Shown here in pieces: positions 1-10,068 of a stretch of DNA of 44,819 bases. Under the pieces are notes generated by a model that had not been told where the DNA came from, did no database searches, and saw nothing but the letters and a program-made list of their open reading frames with translations. Origin of the DNA: CAZSHX01 sp964606895 (GTDB taxonomy: Bacteria > Bacteroidota > Ignavibacteria > Kapaibacteriales > UBA2268); NCBI GenBank assembly GCA_964606895.1, contig CAZSHX010000037.1, positions 1-44,819 on the forward strand, read 5' to 3'. The position numbers and the translations under genes were made by a program. The first letter of the stretch is position 1. The number at the start of each line of letters is the position of its first letter.

Positions 1-588
1 CCATGTTTCGCCGGCATTGGTGGATTTGTATAAGCCACGTTCGCCACCGGGTCCCCACAGAGGTCCCTGAGCCGCAACATAAACTACATTTGAATTTCTC
101 GGGTCAATTATAATTTTGCCGATATGCTCAGATTTTTTCAAACCCATGTATTTCCATGATTTGCCACCATCAAGCGATTTGTAAACACCATCGCCATAAG
201 ATACACTTCGTTGACTGTTGTTTTCTCCGGTGCCAACCCAAACGCAGTTATAATTATTAGGGTCAATGATAACGCAACCGATCGAAAACGAACGTTCGCT
301 GTCGAAAACCGGTGAGAATGAAATACCCGCATTTGTTGTCTTCCAAACACCGCCGCAAGCCACTGCAACGTAATATTCCGAAATATTAGACGGGTTGACA
401 GCCAAATCTGAAATCCTGCCTGATGTAACACCGGGACCAAGATGCCTGAGTTCGATTCCGGAAAGCATACCGGAGTTTAAAAGTTTTGTTGTGTCTTTGT
501 CATCCTTGTTTTCCTTTTTCGATTTCGCACCGGAAAATTCAGGATTTAATATAATCAATGAAAAAATCAGTACAATTAGATACTTCAT
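1..588 (-). CDS. BNR/sortilin-like secreted protein, N-terminal part (cut by window edge)
   Basis: The minus-strand frame is open from the ATG at 586-588 to the window edge, giving the first 196 residues of a larger protein. It starts with a signal peptide (MKYLIVLIFSLIILNPEFSG), then a charged linker, then beta-propeller repeats of the BNR/VPS10 (sortilin-like) type. Diagnostic motifs are GGVWKTTNAG, GVYKSLDGGKSW and GLYKSTNAGETW, the Asp-box-like SxDGGxxW signature. Family members are large exported beta-propellers often annotated as glycosyl hydrolases, but this motif alone does not prove an enzyme. A good ribosome binding site (AGAGG) lies about seven bases before the start. It diverges from the metalloprotease gene at 834; the 245-bp gap must hold both promoters. 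The C-terminus is outside the window, so a T9SS tail cannot be checked. Confidence 0.85.
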   Translation of the reverse strand, partial: MKYLIVLIFSLIILNPEFSGAKSKKENKDDKDTTKLLNSGMLSGIELRHLGPGVTSGRISDLAVNPSNISEYYVAVACGGVWKTTNAGISFSPVFDSERSFSIGCVIIDPNNYNCVWVGTGENNSQRSVSYGDGVYKSLDGGKSWKYMGLKKSEHIGKIIIDPRNSNVVYVAAQGPLWGPGGERGLYKSTNAGETW

Positions 589-833
589 CAATGCCTCTGA
601 AAAAAATGAAATAAAAATTCAACAATAAACTACGCAAAAGCATAAGAATTGTTGCAAAGAAATTACTTTAAATTAATTATTTGTGGAAAATGTAAAAGGT
701 TTTGCATAAATTAAAAATTATATGTAAATTAGTATGAATTATTTTTAAATATATTTGGATTTCTGTTATTTTTTGGAAGTACAATTTTATGTTAAGAATA
801 ACGAAATTCAATAAAAAAGTTTTTGGAGGATTT

Positions 834-3032
834 ATGAAAATTTCATTTTCAATCATAGCTTTGTGCCTGTTTTTAATGCTTACGTCCGGCACTTGTAACC
901 GGAATAGTTCCGAGCCTACCGAAGTTAAATTTGTTTATGGAGCACCGAAAACCTATCAGATATCATCGTCTCAAAAAATTGAATTAACAGATACTGTTAC
1001 CGGTTATAAATTTTCATTTCCACATGGCGGCACGGGCTCATTATCCATTCGGGAAATAACCGGTAGTCCTGACCCTACTGAAAAACCACTCAAAAAATTT
1101 TCCTTATCGTACACTGGAAATGATACAATGTATATAACCATTCCTCATAAGAAGGGGGATTATGATTTTCTCTGTGTGTATGGTGAGGTAACAGGTGCTT
1201 CATTATCGAATATTCCAAAAGGGAAAAAATTGTGGCACTCAATTTCAAACTATATTGAATCTAATACTGAAATCACATTCATTATTCCACCGAATTCTTA
1301 CCTGACAACTAAAAAGAGTAATGATCAACCACAAACTATTCCTCAGCAGGATTTTGCTTTCATCAATATTGCGGCAAACAGTAGCAGAGCCCAAGTAATA
1401 GATTTAGTAAGACAGACAATAAGACAGGATGTTGATTATATTGCAACATTTTTAGCGACTGATGTCCGAACAACATATATGAATAGATATAATTTATTAA
1501 GATTCACATGGACTTATGCCGCTGATAATGAGGGTTCATATTTTGCTTTCAGGAATGGCTGGTTAGGATATTACGGAGATTTCGGATTTACTTACCAACC
1601 CGGTATGTCCACTCCGGTAATTCATCATGAAGCAGGTCATTTGATTAATTATTTGTTGTATGGAGTGACTAATTATCAAGCTCTCTGGGCACGATTTGGT
1701 GATATAGCACATGTTGCTTTTCTACTTATGAACAGAGGCAGAGAGCAAGGACTGCAGGAAGATATAGCTTATATTAACGAGAATTATATTTCTGATAATA
1801 ATTCTATTGGAGCCGATTTGACCGCTAATGAAATGACTATGTGGACAAGAATAACAAACGATCCAAAAACTTTGCCTTATATTGCACATCCTTCATTTAT
1901 TGACTTCCCTTCTTTGGAGGGTATGGCTGCGGCTGTAGTGCACCAGTTAACAGCATGCAATTCCCAGATGTACACATTTGATTGTGTCAATGGTCCGAAT
2001 GTAGCTTACAAACGTAGTCTGAGAATAACGGCACCGGTTTTGGGAGTAAGTATTCCGGATGTATATTGTAATATTTTACTTAAATGTCCTCAAACAATTA
2101 ATGATGTCATGAAATATTCAACGGATTTTCTATCCGGTCTAAGTTCAGATATGATTCCTAAATTTATGGTTAGACTTGAAGCCATTGGATGGTCTTATAA
2201 TGGAAAAGCACGGATCACAGACAATAATAACAATCCGATAGCTGGTGCTGAGGTTTTACCTGTGATGCAAACAGGCACAAGCTCTCGAGATTATAGCACC
2301 ATTTACAGCTATAAATCTGATGCTAATGGAAATTGTGTAATACCCAGAATTTATCCGGGTGGCTGTATTTTAAGAGTTTTTTATAACAATTATAAAGATT
2401 CAGCTGATTTTCCATCTAACATTAGTTACACTAAATCAACAAATGTTACAATTGAATATGGAACTTTAAAAATCGTTCCCCCTGTTGAAACTAACGCAAT
2501 GACAAGTATAACTCAATCAACTGCAATCGGTGGAGGAAATGTAAATTCCGATGGAGGTTTTCCTGTGACTGCGAAAGGTATTTGCTGGAGTACAACAGCT
2601 AATCCAACAATCTCAAACAGCCATACTACAAACGGAAGTGGAATCGGCACATTTGTAAGTAACCTTACCGGACTTACTCCTAATACACCTTATTTTGTAA
2701 GAGCCTATGCAACAAATAGTAAAGGAACCAAGTATGGGAATCAGGTTAGTTTTACAACTTCTGCTGTTTCCGGTTCACTTTTTACTAACACCGAATGGCG
2801 GCTTACTCTAACCGGAGATCAATCCGAATCAATTGTTTTCCAGGAAAATACTTATTCTATTTATATGGGAGTAGGAACTGACTATCATTTTTTGGCACTA
2901 AGTCATGGTAGTTACTCTTCTTCGGGTAATACAGCGACTATGACACCTTCATCAAGCACTAAAAATGAGATAGCAACAATTGACGGAGATAAACTTACTT
3001 ATGGAAAATCAACTTATATAAGGGTAAAATAA
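834..3032 (+). CDS. secreted HEXXH zinc metalloprotease with FN3-like and regulatory domains
   Basis: A 732-residue exported protein. The ATG at 834 is preferred over the upstream ATG at 789 because GGAGGA sits just before it and a hydrophobic signal peptide (MKISFSIIALCLFLMLTSG) follows directly. A Cys follows at about residue 21, but the lipobox is poor, so lipoprotein status is uncertain. The zincin motif HEAGH lies at residues 265-269, preceded by another His. After the catalytic region come a carboxypeptidase-regulatory-like beta domain (around GWSYNGKARITDNNNNP), a fibronectin-III-like domain (GICWSTTANP ... SFTTS) and a C-terminal lipocalin-like strand region. There is no T9SS tail. 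The next gene starts at or shortly after its stop (TAAATG), suggesting one transcript. The peptidase family beyond 'zincin' is not identified and substrates are unknown. Confidence 0.8.
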   Translation: MKISFSIIALCLFLMLTSGTCNRNSSEPTEVKFVYGAPKTYQISSSQKIELTDTVTGYKFSFPHGGTGSLSIREITGSPDPTEKPLKKFSLSYTGNDTMYITIPHKKGDYDFLCVYGEVTGASLSNIPKGKKLWHSISNYIESNTEITFIIPPNSYLTTKKSNDQPQTIPQQDFAFINIAANSSRAQVIDLVRQTIRQDVDYIATFLATDVRTTYMNRYNLLRFTWTYAADNEGSYFAFRNGWLGYYGDFGFTYQPGMSTPVIHHEAGHLINYLLYGVTNYQALWARFGDIAHVAFLLMNRGREQGLQEDIAYINENYISDNNSIGADLTANEMTMWTRITNDPKTLPYIAHPSFIDFPSLEGMAAAVVHQLTACNSQMYTFDCVNGPNVAYKRSLRITAPVLGVSIPDVYCNILLKCPQTINDVMKYSTDFLSGLSSDMIPKFMVRLEAIGWSYNGKARITDNNNNPIAGAEVLPVMQTGTSSRDYSTIYSYKSDANGNCVIPRIYPGGCILRVFYNNYKDSADFPSNISYTKSTNVTIEYGTLKIVPPVETNAMTSITQSTAIGGGNVNSDGGFPVTAKGICWSTTANPTISNSHTTNGSGIGTFVSNLTGLTPNTPYFVRAYATNSKGTKYGNQVSFTTSAVSGSLFTNTEWRLTLTGDQSESIVFQENTYSIYMGVGTDYHFLALSHGSYSSSGNTATMTPSSSTKNEIATIDGDKLTYGKSTYIRVK

Positions 3033-3077
3033 ATGTTGATGAGGAAATCAACATTCAATCCTTTAAAGAAAATTATT

Positions 3078-4598
3078 ATGAAATATTTTGGGTACTTAAT
3101 TATCTTACTTTTGGGAAGTTCCGCTAATCTCATTGCTGAATTTTCACAAGATGCGATGGTTATTACATTAAGGCATCAAACTTCAATCAGATTAGATTAT
3201 AAATTATGCAATTCAATTGATTCCATGCTAAAGTCTGCCGTTAAATTGGATACCGCACTCAAAGAAGTATATGCATTGCCCAAAAATACTTGGTATGATT
3301 TATTAATTCGTCCACATGATAGTTCTTCATGGGCAAAAAAACTAATTAATGGTGAATTGGTTACAGGGGACAAATTCATTGATTCTTTGAATCAGGTTTT
3401 TCATTTAAAAAGTGTGTATGATTTGCAGGGAGGGTGGATAGAATTAAAATTTGATGACACACTTCAAATTGATTCGCTTTCGAAAATCTATGGAAAACAC
3501 CCTGATGTTCTATGGATTCAGCCAAATTACATTTATACGTATGATAATTATAATGATATTGATTTTTTACCAAATTGTGGTGGAAATAAATTTGTATTTT
3601 CAAAACATCCCCGAAATCAATTTTGGTATATTGAAGTTAGTTTAATTAATCAACTGTACATGTCAAAACTTATTAAAATTGATACTCAATCTTATGGTAA
3701 ACTAAGGCTATATCTCTGGAATATACCCGCCAGATATAATGCATCAGTTTTCAAAACCATTGATGAAATGATTGATTCCCTCACAAATTCGTCTGATTGG
3801 TGGGTTAGGAAATATACAATCGAAACAGCTCGAATGCTATTTTCAAGTGATGATACTTGGAATGGAGAGGATAATTCTCAAATTTTTAATGCTCTAAAGA
3901 ATGTAATTGAACCGAGATGGAAAGAATTTATCCTTCTTTTTCAAAAACACTCTACCGATGATGATTGTCCGTATGTTAGAGAATCGGCAAAGAATTGTTT
4001 CAACTCGATTAAATTGCCTAAAAGCGTAAAGTGTATTTCTGACACGATTCAGGATTCTTCAGGAAAAATTTCTGCAAAATTGTTTTGGGAACACCAATAC
4101 CGAGGGGTTACGAATTATTCTTTACAACTCCATAAATTATTTGACCATGAATATAAATTGATTTTAAGAGATACAACTATCTCAGATACTTCTATTACTA
4201 TCCCTGACATTTCAATAGGAGATTATTCCTGGTGGGTTGAAGCTAAAAATGAATTTGGATGGTCACCTTACGATTATAATGATAGCTGGTGTAATTTCAA
4301 AGTAACAACTTCTGATGTGGAACAAGAAAATTTTGATTATTTTTTCAGGATTTCGCCAAATCCTGCTTCAGGGAGCATTTCCATTACATGGAACAATAAT
4401 CTCATACCTCTTCTTCAGAATCTGATGATTTCGGTCTTTAATTATCTCGGAATTGAGATGAAAAGAATTAAAGCAATAGAAATATCTGGGAAAAATTCAC
4501 TTGATATTTCAACTGAAGATTTTCCTTCGGGTATCTACTTTTGCTCTATTAATTCATACACCAAAAATATCATAAAAAGTTTTGTAGTGGTGAAGTAG
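3078..4598 (+). CDS. T9SS-secreted protein with FN3-like domain
   Basis: Exported protein of about 506 residues. The frame opens at the ATG at 3033 (TAAATG overlap with the protease stop), but the signal peptide MKYFGYLIILLLGSSANLIA starts at the ATG at 3078, which I take as the likelier start. The middle has two short helical HEAT-like stretches (DWWVRKYTIETARMLF; CPYVRESAKNCFNSI), then a fibronectin-III-like domain ending in SWWVEAKNEFGWSPY. The last 80 residues form a typical Por-type sorting domain (RISPNPASGSISI ... FPSGIYFCSIN ... FVVVK). No catalytic motif was recognised. Coupling to the upstream HEAGH protease suggests they are made together; a processing or substrate relationship would be inference only. 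Confidence 0.75.
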   Translation: MKYFGYLIILLLGSSANLIAEFSQDAMVITLRHQTSIRLDYKLCNSIDSMLKSAVKLDTALKEVYALPKNTWYDLLIRPHDSSSWAKKLINGELVTGDKFIDSLNQVFHLKSVYDLQGGWIELKFDDTLQIDSLSKIYGKHPDVLWIQPNYIYTYDNYNDIDFLPNCGGNKFVFSKHPRNQFWYIEVSLINQLYMSKLIKIDTQSYGKLRLYLWNIPARYNASVFKTIDEMIDSLTNSSDWWVRKYTIETARMLFSSDDTWNGEDNSQIFNALKNVIEPRWKEFILLFQKHSTDDDCPYVRESAKNCFNSIKLPKSVKCISDTIQDSSGKISAKLFWEHQYRGVTNYSLQLHKLFDHEYKLILRDTTISDTSITIPDISIGDYSWWVEAKNEFGWSPYDYNDSWCNFKVTTSDVEQENFDYFFRISPNPASGSISITWNNNLIPLLQNLMISVFNYLGIEMKRIKAIEISGKNSLDISTEDFPSGIYFCSINSYTKNIIKSFVVVK

Positions 4599-4782
4599 AT
4601 TTGAAAAAATGTTTAACGATTCTTTGTAAATTAACTTCTTTTCAACATTTCAAAAATATTTGTTTGTTGTTGTTATTTTATTCATTAAATTAAGTTAAAT
4701 TGATGATATTTTTTTGAAAAAAAGAATTGATTGAATTTTTTGAATCATTTAAACTAAAAAAAACAAATTGAAAGAATGTGAC

Positions 4783-5367
4783 ATGGCAGAAACTCAAATT
4801 TTATCGCTTAAGGACGAAACAGCAAATCCTGCTCCATTGGGGTTGTTAGGTTTCGGTATGACTACTGTATTGCTTAATTTGCATAATGCAGGACTTTTCC
4901 CGCTGGATGCGATGATTCTGGCAATGGGATTATTCTACGGAGGTTTGGTTCAAATTATAGCAGGTGTTATGGAGTGGAAAAAGAATAATACTTTCGGAGC
5001 CACTGCTTTCACTTCTTACGGTGTTTTCTGGCTGACATTGGTATTCATCCATTGGTTGCCAAAATTGGGATTTACTTCTGCAAGCACATTTTCTATGGGT
5101 TTCTATCTTGTTATGTGGGGTATTTTTACCGGCGTTTTATTTATAGGAACATTTAAGTTGAACAAAGCCCTTCAAGTTGTCTTCGGCTCACTTACACTGC
5201 TATTTTTCCTTCTGGCAATCCGTGATTTCACCGCGAATGCCACAATAGGTACAATAGCAGGCATTGAAGGCATTTTTTGCGGTTTTTCAGCTATTTATGC
5301 AGGTCTTGCTCAAGTATTAAATGAAGTATATGGCAGGACTGTACTGCCGTTGGGAGCGAAGAAGTAA
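4783..5367 (+). CDS. satP: acetate/succinate transporter, GPR1/FUN34/YaaH (SatP) family
   Basis: A 194-residue integral membrane protein with six hydrophobic segments. The family signature NPAPLGLLGFGMTT lies near the N-terminus, followed by LLNLHNAGLFP and the conserved GLFYGGLVQIIAG segment. SatP proteins are inner-membrane proton-coupled acetate/succinate carriers (known for the family). The ATG at 4783 matches the family N-terminus; an in-frame TTG at 4768 would only add five residues. It is monocistronic here: about 180 bp of AT-rich DNA separates it from the T9SS gene, and the sequence downstream is a decayed IS1 copy. GGCTGT and ACAGCC arms 90 bp apart at 5414-5516 may mark old element debris. 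Confidence 0.9.
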   Translation: MAETQILSLKDETANPAPLGLLGFGMTTVLLNLHNAGLFPLDAMILAMGLFYGGLVQIIAGVMEWKKNNTFGATAFTSYGVFWLTLVFIHWLPKLGFTSASTFSMGFYLVMWGIFTGVLFIGTFKLNKALQVVFGSLTLLFFLLAIRDFTANATIGTIAGIEGIFCGFSAIYAGLAQVLNEVYGRTVLPLGAKK

Positions 5368-5619
5368 AGAAAAATATCCTCAATCAATTGAACTAATAAA
5401 ATTTATCAGATTGGGCTGTTTTAAAATGTACAATTATTATAATCTCTGTTATCCGAGGGGATTTATGGATACTCACTTTCGTGGGCATTACGAGATAATT
5501 ATTTTTTGGGACAGCCAGTTTTGATTTTTCTGCTAACAGAATAACTATTCCTTCCCTCTATTTCTTATCGCAAGGTATATAAGCGTCAGGAAGCTGTTGT
5601 CCCGGATTGTTACAAAAGG

Positions 5620-6320
5620 AAATACCACCAAGTTTCCATTGTAATCAACGGAACCGTTTGAGGTAAGCAGAGATTTAAATGCAAATCATGTTGGTTAGAT
5701 TTTGTTGATGGGGATCAAAGAGATAAAACAAGACCTGAAGCTAAAGCATTGGCATTATTAATGTTTGGCAGTTGTAAAGTGAGTTATGAGATTAAAGCAA
5801 AATTATTTAATGTAAGCTGAACGAAAGTTTTAACTGGATACATATAATGTGTAAAAAGCTACCTGGACCGTAATTTGAAACAGATGTTCAAGAAATTCAA
5901 ATGGATGAGATGTGGCATTTCATCAATAAAAAAACAAAAAATATGGATCTGGCGAGCAGTGGATTGTCATAGAAACAGAACCAACGGATGGTTTATTGGC
6001 AATCGTAATGCTAAAACCTTCAATAAGTTTTTTTACGAAATTGATGCTATCGGAAGATGTAATAATCAATAATGACGATTGGGTTGTATATAAAAAGATA
6101 ATTCCAAAACAAAATCATTTAATTGGAAAACAACTTAGAATCGGAATAGAATAACTCGAACATAAAACATTATTCAGCAAGAAAAACAAAAGTAGCATCG
6201 AAGTCAATTGAAATGATAGACTTAACATTGAGAATTCTTCGGTATTTATATGAAAATAGCAGATATAATTATTTTTCAGTGAATTGCATTGTCAATCTAT
6301 TAGTTGACACTCTCATAATT
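5620..6320 (+). pseudogene. decayed IS1-family transposase
   Basis: Pieces of an IS1-type transposase run in order through all three plus frames with several stops and frameshifts. Around 5660-5700 is a zinc-ribbon remnant (GKQRFKCKSC). It is followed by a helix-turn-helix remnant (RPEAKALALLMFGSCKVSYE). At 5880-5930 is the first catalytic block (QEIQMDEMWHF), then IWRAVD and GNRNAKTFNKFF, and at about 6195-6260 the C-terminal block RKTKVASKSIEMIDL. Order and motifs match IS1 InsA plus InsB. It is not the same element as the intact-looking copy at 19917-20669, because the two proteins differ clearly. No terminal repeats or target duplication were found. The rest of the gap 5368-6366 holds no other gene I can support. 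Confidence 0.8.
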
Positions 6321-6366
6321 TATTCTCCCAAAAGGATTATATTTAAAAAAACGATGATCAAAAACC

Positions 6367-8871
6367 TTATTTCGGATAAAACAGAATACTCAAACCAAAA
6401 CTATTGTCGGGAACAGAAGAAACAGGAAGTTGAACATATCCTCCGTTCAACCATAGCTGAAGCTGGTCGCGGTAATTCGGACTTTGGGGGTCGCCCGAAG
6501 AACCACCGGGAACAACCGAATAGATTATATTCTCTTCCATATCGGCAACAAACCTCATCGAAGCATATTTTGTCACTTCAAAGGTTTCTTTCATGCTGTA
6601 CTCAGTATTATTAATCGTGGTTCCATCACCGCCGATTTGATAGGGACCTGAGTTCACGCTTGGCTCCAGGAATTTATTGCCGCTGAAGGCATGTTTGAAG
6701 GTTATCTGATGGAGCTTTCCATAGTACCATTTGTTCATGTCGTGTTCGTCAAGCAATTGCTCGAGATAACTGACTGCATCCCTTAAGCTTTTCATCAGAA
6801 TATAATTCTTATATTCCTTTTGATTTGTCCTGACATCGTCGAACCATTCGGAACTAACGGAATCCTGAACTAATTCAGTGATTTTTCGTTTGGCAAATGC
6901 CTGATTTGAAAGGAAATCGTTAAATAATTTCTCACCAAGTTCATCAGCAAAAGTATTATAAATCAGTTTTGAACTGAAAACATTGAAAATTGAGGCACCA
7001 ACAGATAATGGTGAGACAATGAAATCCCATTTCTTTAGTATATAAAAAGCCTGTTTTTCCTTATCTGTCATACTTTTAAGCATGGAACCGATAATAGGTA
7101 TCGAAGTGTTAAGTATTTGTTTTGCATACATCGAAAGTACATCACTCTGCATAATTTGAGCATCACGAGCTGAATATTCAGTATGAATCTGAAGTAGTTC
7201 CGAAATCCTTACTGAACGTGAAGGCGGCTCCCAATACGAGGTAAGGAAATACGGAAAATGTCTGGAAAGCACATTATTTGCAGACACAACGAACTTTTTC
7301 GATGGATTGAAAGATTTGGGCAGTTCCGAACAATTCCGAAATCCCTCCCAGGCATAACCATCCATCCATGAAGGATTTGGAATATTCGGATTTGTCAGAT
7401 TCCTTTTGGGAATGAGTCCTGCAGAAGTCACACCGTAATTCCCGTGATTGTCTGCATAAGTGAAGCAAAGTGCAGGCGAACCCCAATCATTTGTAGCTTT
7501 GAGGAACTGATTCCAGTCCTTTGCTTTGTTTAAACAATATAGAGCAAGTAATTCATTTGATTGAAACTGACCGGTCCACGAAAAAGTCATACAATATTTG
7601 CTGAAAAATTTATCGCCCGAAACCTGCTTGTAATCTTTGTCTTTGTACTTCATTAAATGAACATCGGAAATAACGGCAGACCTTCTGGTCATTTTTTTAT
7701 AATAATAAATGTCATTATCATTTTTCACTTTAATTGTGTCTTTAACAAAAGTGAATTTTTCTTTTTTTCCGTTAAGTAAATAATAGAAATTAGAATTGGC
7801 AGAATCAACTTTTTCAATGAAAATATCACAGTCATCAAGCATCAAATTAGTAATACCCCATGCGATATTATTATTTCTTCCTGCCATAAACAGTGGTTCG
7901 CCCGGGAAAGTAAACCCGACTACATTATATCCGGGAAATGTAAGATGCAGTTGATACCAATGGGCGGGCATAGTAAGTTGCAAATGGGGGTCGTTTGCGA
8001 TAACAACTCCGCTATTTGCGACAGGATATTTTTTTGCTACCCATGAATTGCTTCCGTTCGAAGCACCATACAAACCTGTTGTATTTCTGACTTCAGCTAA
8101 AACATCAGAAAGATTTTTAAGGATATTTCTATATTCTGTCATAATTGGTTTGACAGCTTTGAGAGTATCTCCCTGTTTGGCTTTATTAAGGACTTTCGGA
8201 ATTGAATCGTCCATTATAAATGGAACATTAGAAGGATATGATGGAACAAGCTCAAGAGCTTTTTTCACTCCAATTTTTTCGGCAATTTCGCCGTAAGCAA
8301 CATCTGCCATCAAACTGTTGCTCATGCTCAAAGACAAAAGCCTGCCGACCAAATAAGAATCAACTGGATGCCAGTGCTTTGGTATGAAGTTCATCGCATT
8401 GAACTCAAAAGGCAATCTGGATTTATTATTATCAATAAAATAATTAACTCCGTCGGCATAAGCTTCGAGAATTCTTTTGCTTTGTCCATCGGCAGATTTC
8501 CAGAGCTTTTCGGCAGTTCTGTTTAAACTCAGCGAACGCATATATCTGTCAACATTTATAGTTTCACTGCCAAATATTTCTGACAGCATTCCACGGGCTA
8601 ACCTCCTCATGTAATCCATCTGCCACAATCTGTCCTGTGCATGGAGGTATCCGACCATAAAGAATGCATCATGTTCGTTATTAGTAACAACATGAGGAAT
8701 TCCATAATGATTCTTGAATACTTTAACAGTATCCCGAACATTTGTAATACCTTTTTCGATATATTTAGCAGGAACAGAAATTCCTGATATTTTCAATGCA
8801 AAGAAAATAAATGCAATAATCAGCACAATCGCTGTAATAAAAAGTGCAGGAATATTTCTGATTCTTATCAT
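6367..8871 (-). CDS. penicillin acylase family Ntn-hydrolase
   Basis: An 834-residue membrane-anchored member of the penicillin amidase (S45, Ntn hydrolase) family, which hydrolyses amide bonds of acylated compounds such as penicillins or acyl-homoserine lactones; the substrate here is unknown. A single hydrophobic segment (about residues 5-26) is followed by the alpha-chain region (HGIPHVV-like IPHVVTNNEHDAFF, GYLHAQDRLWQMD). The autocatalytic site is NGSNSW, with predicted nucleophile Ser274 as the new beta-chain N-terminus, then NDPHLQLTMPAHW and WGITNLMLDD. Full length for the family. The start ATG at 8871 overlaps the upstream epimerase stop as ATGA, which argues against the in-frame start at 8895. 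The pair is probably translated together. Confidence 0.9.
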   Translation of the reverse strand: MIRIRNIPALFITAIVLIIAFIFFALKISGISVPAKYIEKGITNVRDTVKVFKNHYGIPHVVTNNEHDAFFMVGYLHAQDRLWQMDYMRRLARGMLSEIFGSETINVDRYMRSLSLNRTAEKLWKSADGQSKRILEAYADGVNYFIDNNKSRLPFEFNAMNFIPKHWHPVDSYLVGRLLSLSMSNSLMADVAYGEIAEKIGVKKALELVPSYPSNVPFIMDDSIPKVLNKAKQGDTLKAVKPIMTEYRNILKNLSDVLAEVRNTTGLYGASNGSNSWVAKKYPVANSGVVIANDPHLQLTMPAHWYQLHLTFPGYNVVGFTFPGEPLFMAGRNNNIAWGITNLMLDDCDIFIEKVDSANSNFYYLLNGKKEKFTFVKDTIKVKNDNDIYYYKKMTRRSAVISDVHLMKYKDKDYKQVSGDKFFSKYCMTFSWTGQFQSNELLALYCLNKAKDWNQFLKATNDWGSPALCFTYADNHGNYGVTSAGLIPKRNLTNPNIPNPSWMDGYAWEGFRNCSELPKSFNPSKKFVVSANNVLSRHFPYFLTSYWEPPSRSVRISELLQIHTEYSARDAQIMQSDVLSMYAKQILNTSIPIIGSMLKSMTDKEKQAFYILKKWDFIVSPLSVGASIFNVFSSKLIYNTFADELGEKLFNDFLSNQAFAKRKITELVQDSVSSEWFDDVRTNQKEYKNYILMKSLRDAVSYLEQLLDEHDMNKWYYGKLHQITFKHAFSGNKFLEPSVNSGPYQIGGDGTTINNTEYSMKETFEVTKYASMRFVADMEENIIYSVVPGGSSGDPQSPNYRDQLQLWLNGGYVQLPVSSVPDNSFGLSILFYPK

Positions 8872-9869
8872 AGCCAGCGGTTTTCCTTGTACCATTGTGC
8901 TGTTTCAATCATTCCCTGCTCTAAAGTAAGATTTTGTTTGTAACCAAAATCCTTCTTGGCTTTTTCCACAGAGCATGTCCAAAATGTCTGCACAAAATCT
9001 CTTCCTTTATCAAAATTGAATATCGGAGGCTTTTGCGAAAACCTGCCGAAAAATTCTGTCAAACCTGCAACTGAAAATACAACTGCATGTGGAATCCTCA
9101 TTCTTAAAACTCGCTTTTTGCCTAATGCTTTGGTCATGGCTTCCATGATTTGAGTCCAGTTATAGATATCTTCCGAAGCAAGAAAATACTTTTGGGAAAT
9201 CGAGTTTTCTGACTCTGCGGCGGCTACTATTCCATTTGTTAAATCCGCAGAATGTACAATATTCACATATTTTCTGTTGAAACCAATCAGGGTAGCCAAA
9301 CCTTTGTTGACAGTCTGGAAAATTTGGAAAGTTGCGGTATCTCTCGGACCATAAACTGCCGAAGGTCTGACAATTGTTACGGGCATTTTCTCCGAAAATT
9401 TCATAACCTCTGCTTCTGCGGCTTTCTTGCTTCTGCCGTAAGCTGTGATTGGGAATAATTCCATATCTTCGGTCTTGGGCTCTTCAAGGGACGAAGAAGG
9501 TCCTGCAACTGTCTGACTGCTGACATGGAGAAAACGCTTAAGGTTAGGATTAAACTTATAGGCGGCTTCAAGCAGGTTTTTTGTTCCGTCTCGGTTTGCT
9601 TTCAAAAATTCTGCTTCATTTCTGGCGGCAACTAATCCTGCGGAATGAATAATAACATCTACTCCCTCCACAGCTTTCCGCAATGAATCAGGCTCAGATA
9701 AGACTGCCGAGACAAGCTCGTAGCCTTTTCCGTCAAGCCATTGCAACTTGCTGGAGCTTCTTGTGGTACATCTTATGTCATATCCTTTGGCTTTTAGAGC
9801 ATCTGCCACATGACTGCCGATAAATCCTGTTGCTCCCGTTATTAGTGCTTTCAAATTTTTTTCCCCCAA
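8868..9869 (-). CDS. NAD-dependent epimerase/dehydratase (extended SDR)
   Basis: About 330 residues, extended short-chain dehydrogenase fold. The nucleotide-binding motif TGATGFIGSHV lies near the N-terminus, the catalytic YGRSK (YxxxK) in the middle, and HVSSQTVAG precedes it as the usual Ser region. Such enzymes act on nucleotide sugars, dihydroflavonol-like or sterol-like substrates; the exact substrate cannot be read. There is no ATG at the start: TTG at 9869 is followed in frame by TTG at 9854. The latter has GGGGGA eight bases upstream and may be the true start. It overlaps the acylase gene by four bases and diverges from the GDP-mannose gene, with about 200 bp between. Confidence 0.85.
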   Translation of the reverse strand: MGEKNLKALITGATGFIGSHVADALKAKGYDIRCTTRSSSKLQWLDGKGYELVSAVLSEPDSLRKAVEGVDVIIHSAGLVAARNEAEFLKANRDGTKNLLEAAYKFNPNLKRFLHVSSQTVAGPSSSLEEPKTEDMELFPITAYGRSKKAAEAEVMKFSEKMPVTIVRPSAVYGPRDTATFQIFQTVNKGLATLIGFNRKYVNIVHSADLTNGIVAAAESENSISQKYFLASEDIYNWTQIMEAMTKALGKKRVLRMRIPHAVVFSVAGLTEFFGRFSQKPPIFNFDKGRDFVQTFWTCSVEKAKKDFGYKQNLTLEQGMIETAQWYKENRWL

Positions 9870-10068
9870 TTCAGTATTTCTTTAAAAGACAAATTTAGCA
9901 ACTTTTATCAAAAAGATATAACAATTAATGCGAATAATTCAAAATTCTTGTTAAAATCAACAAATTAACTGAAAATTCATCATATTTGTCTCTGAAATGA
10001 TGTAATTTTTTTTTAAATTGTATTGTTGAAGAAATTAACATATAAAATTGTATATCCGTGAGGAAAAA

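Noticed and set aside
6213..6614. 133-codon plus-strand frame
   Set aside because: The start is the tail of the decayed IS1 transposase; the remainder is antisense to the penicillin acylase gene.
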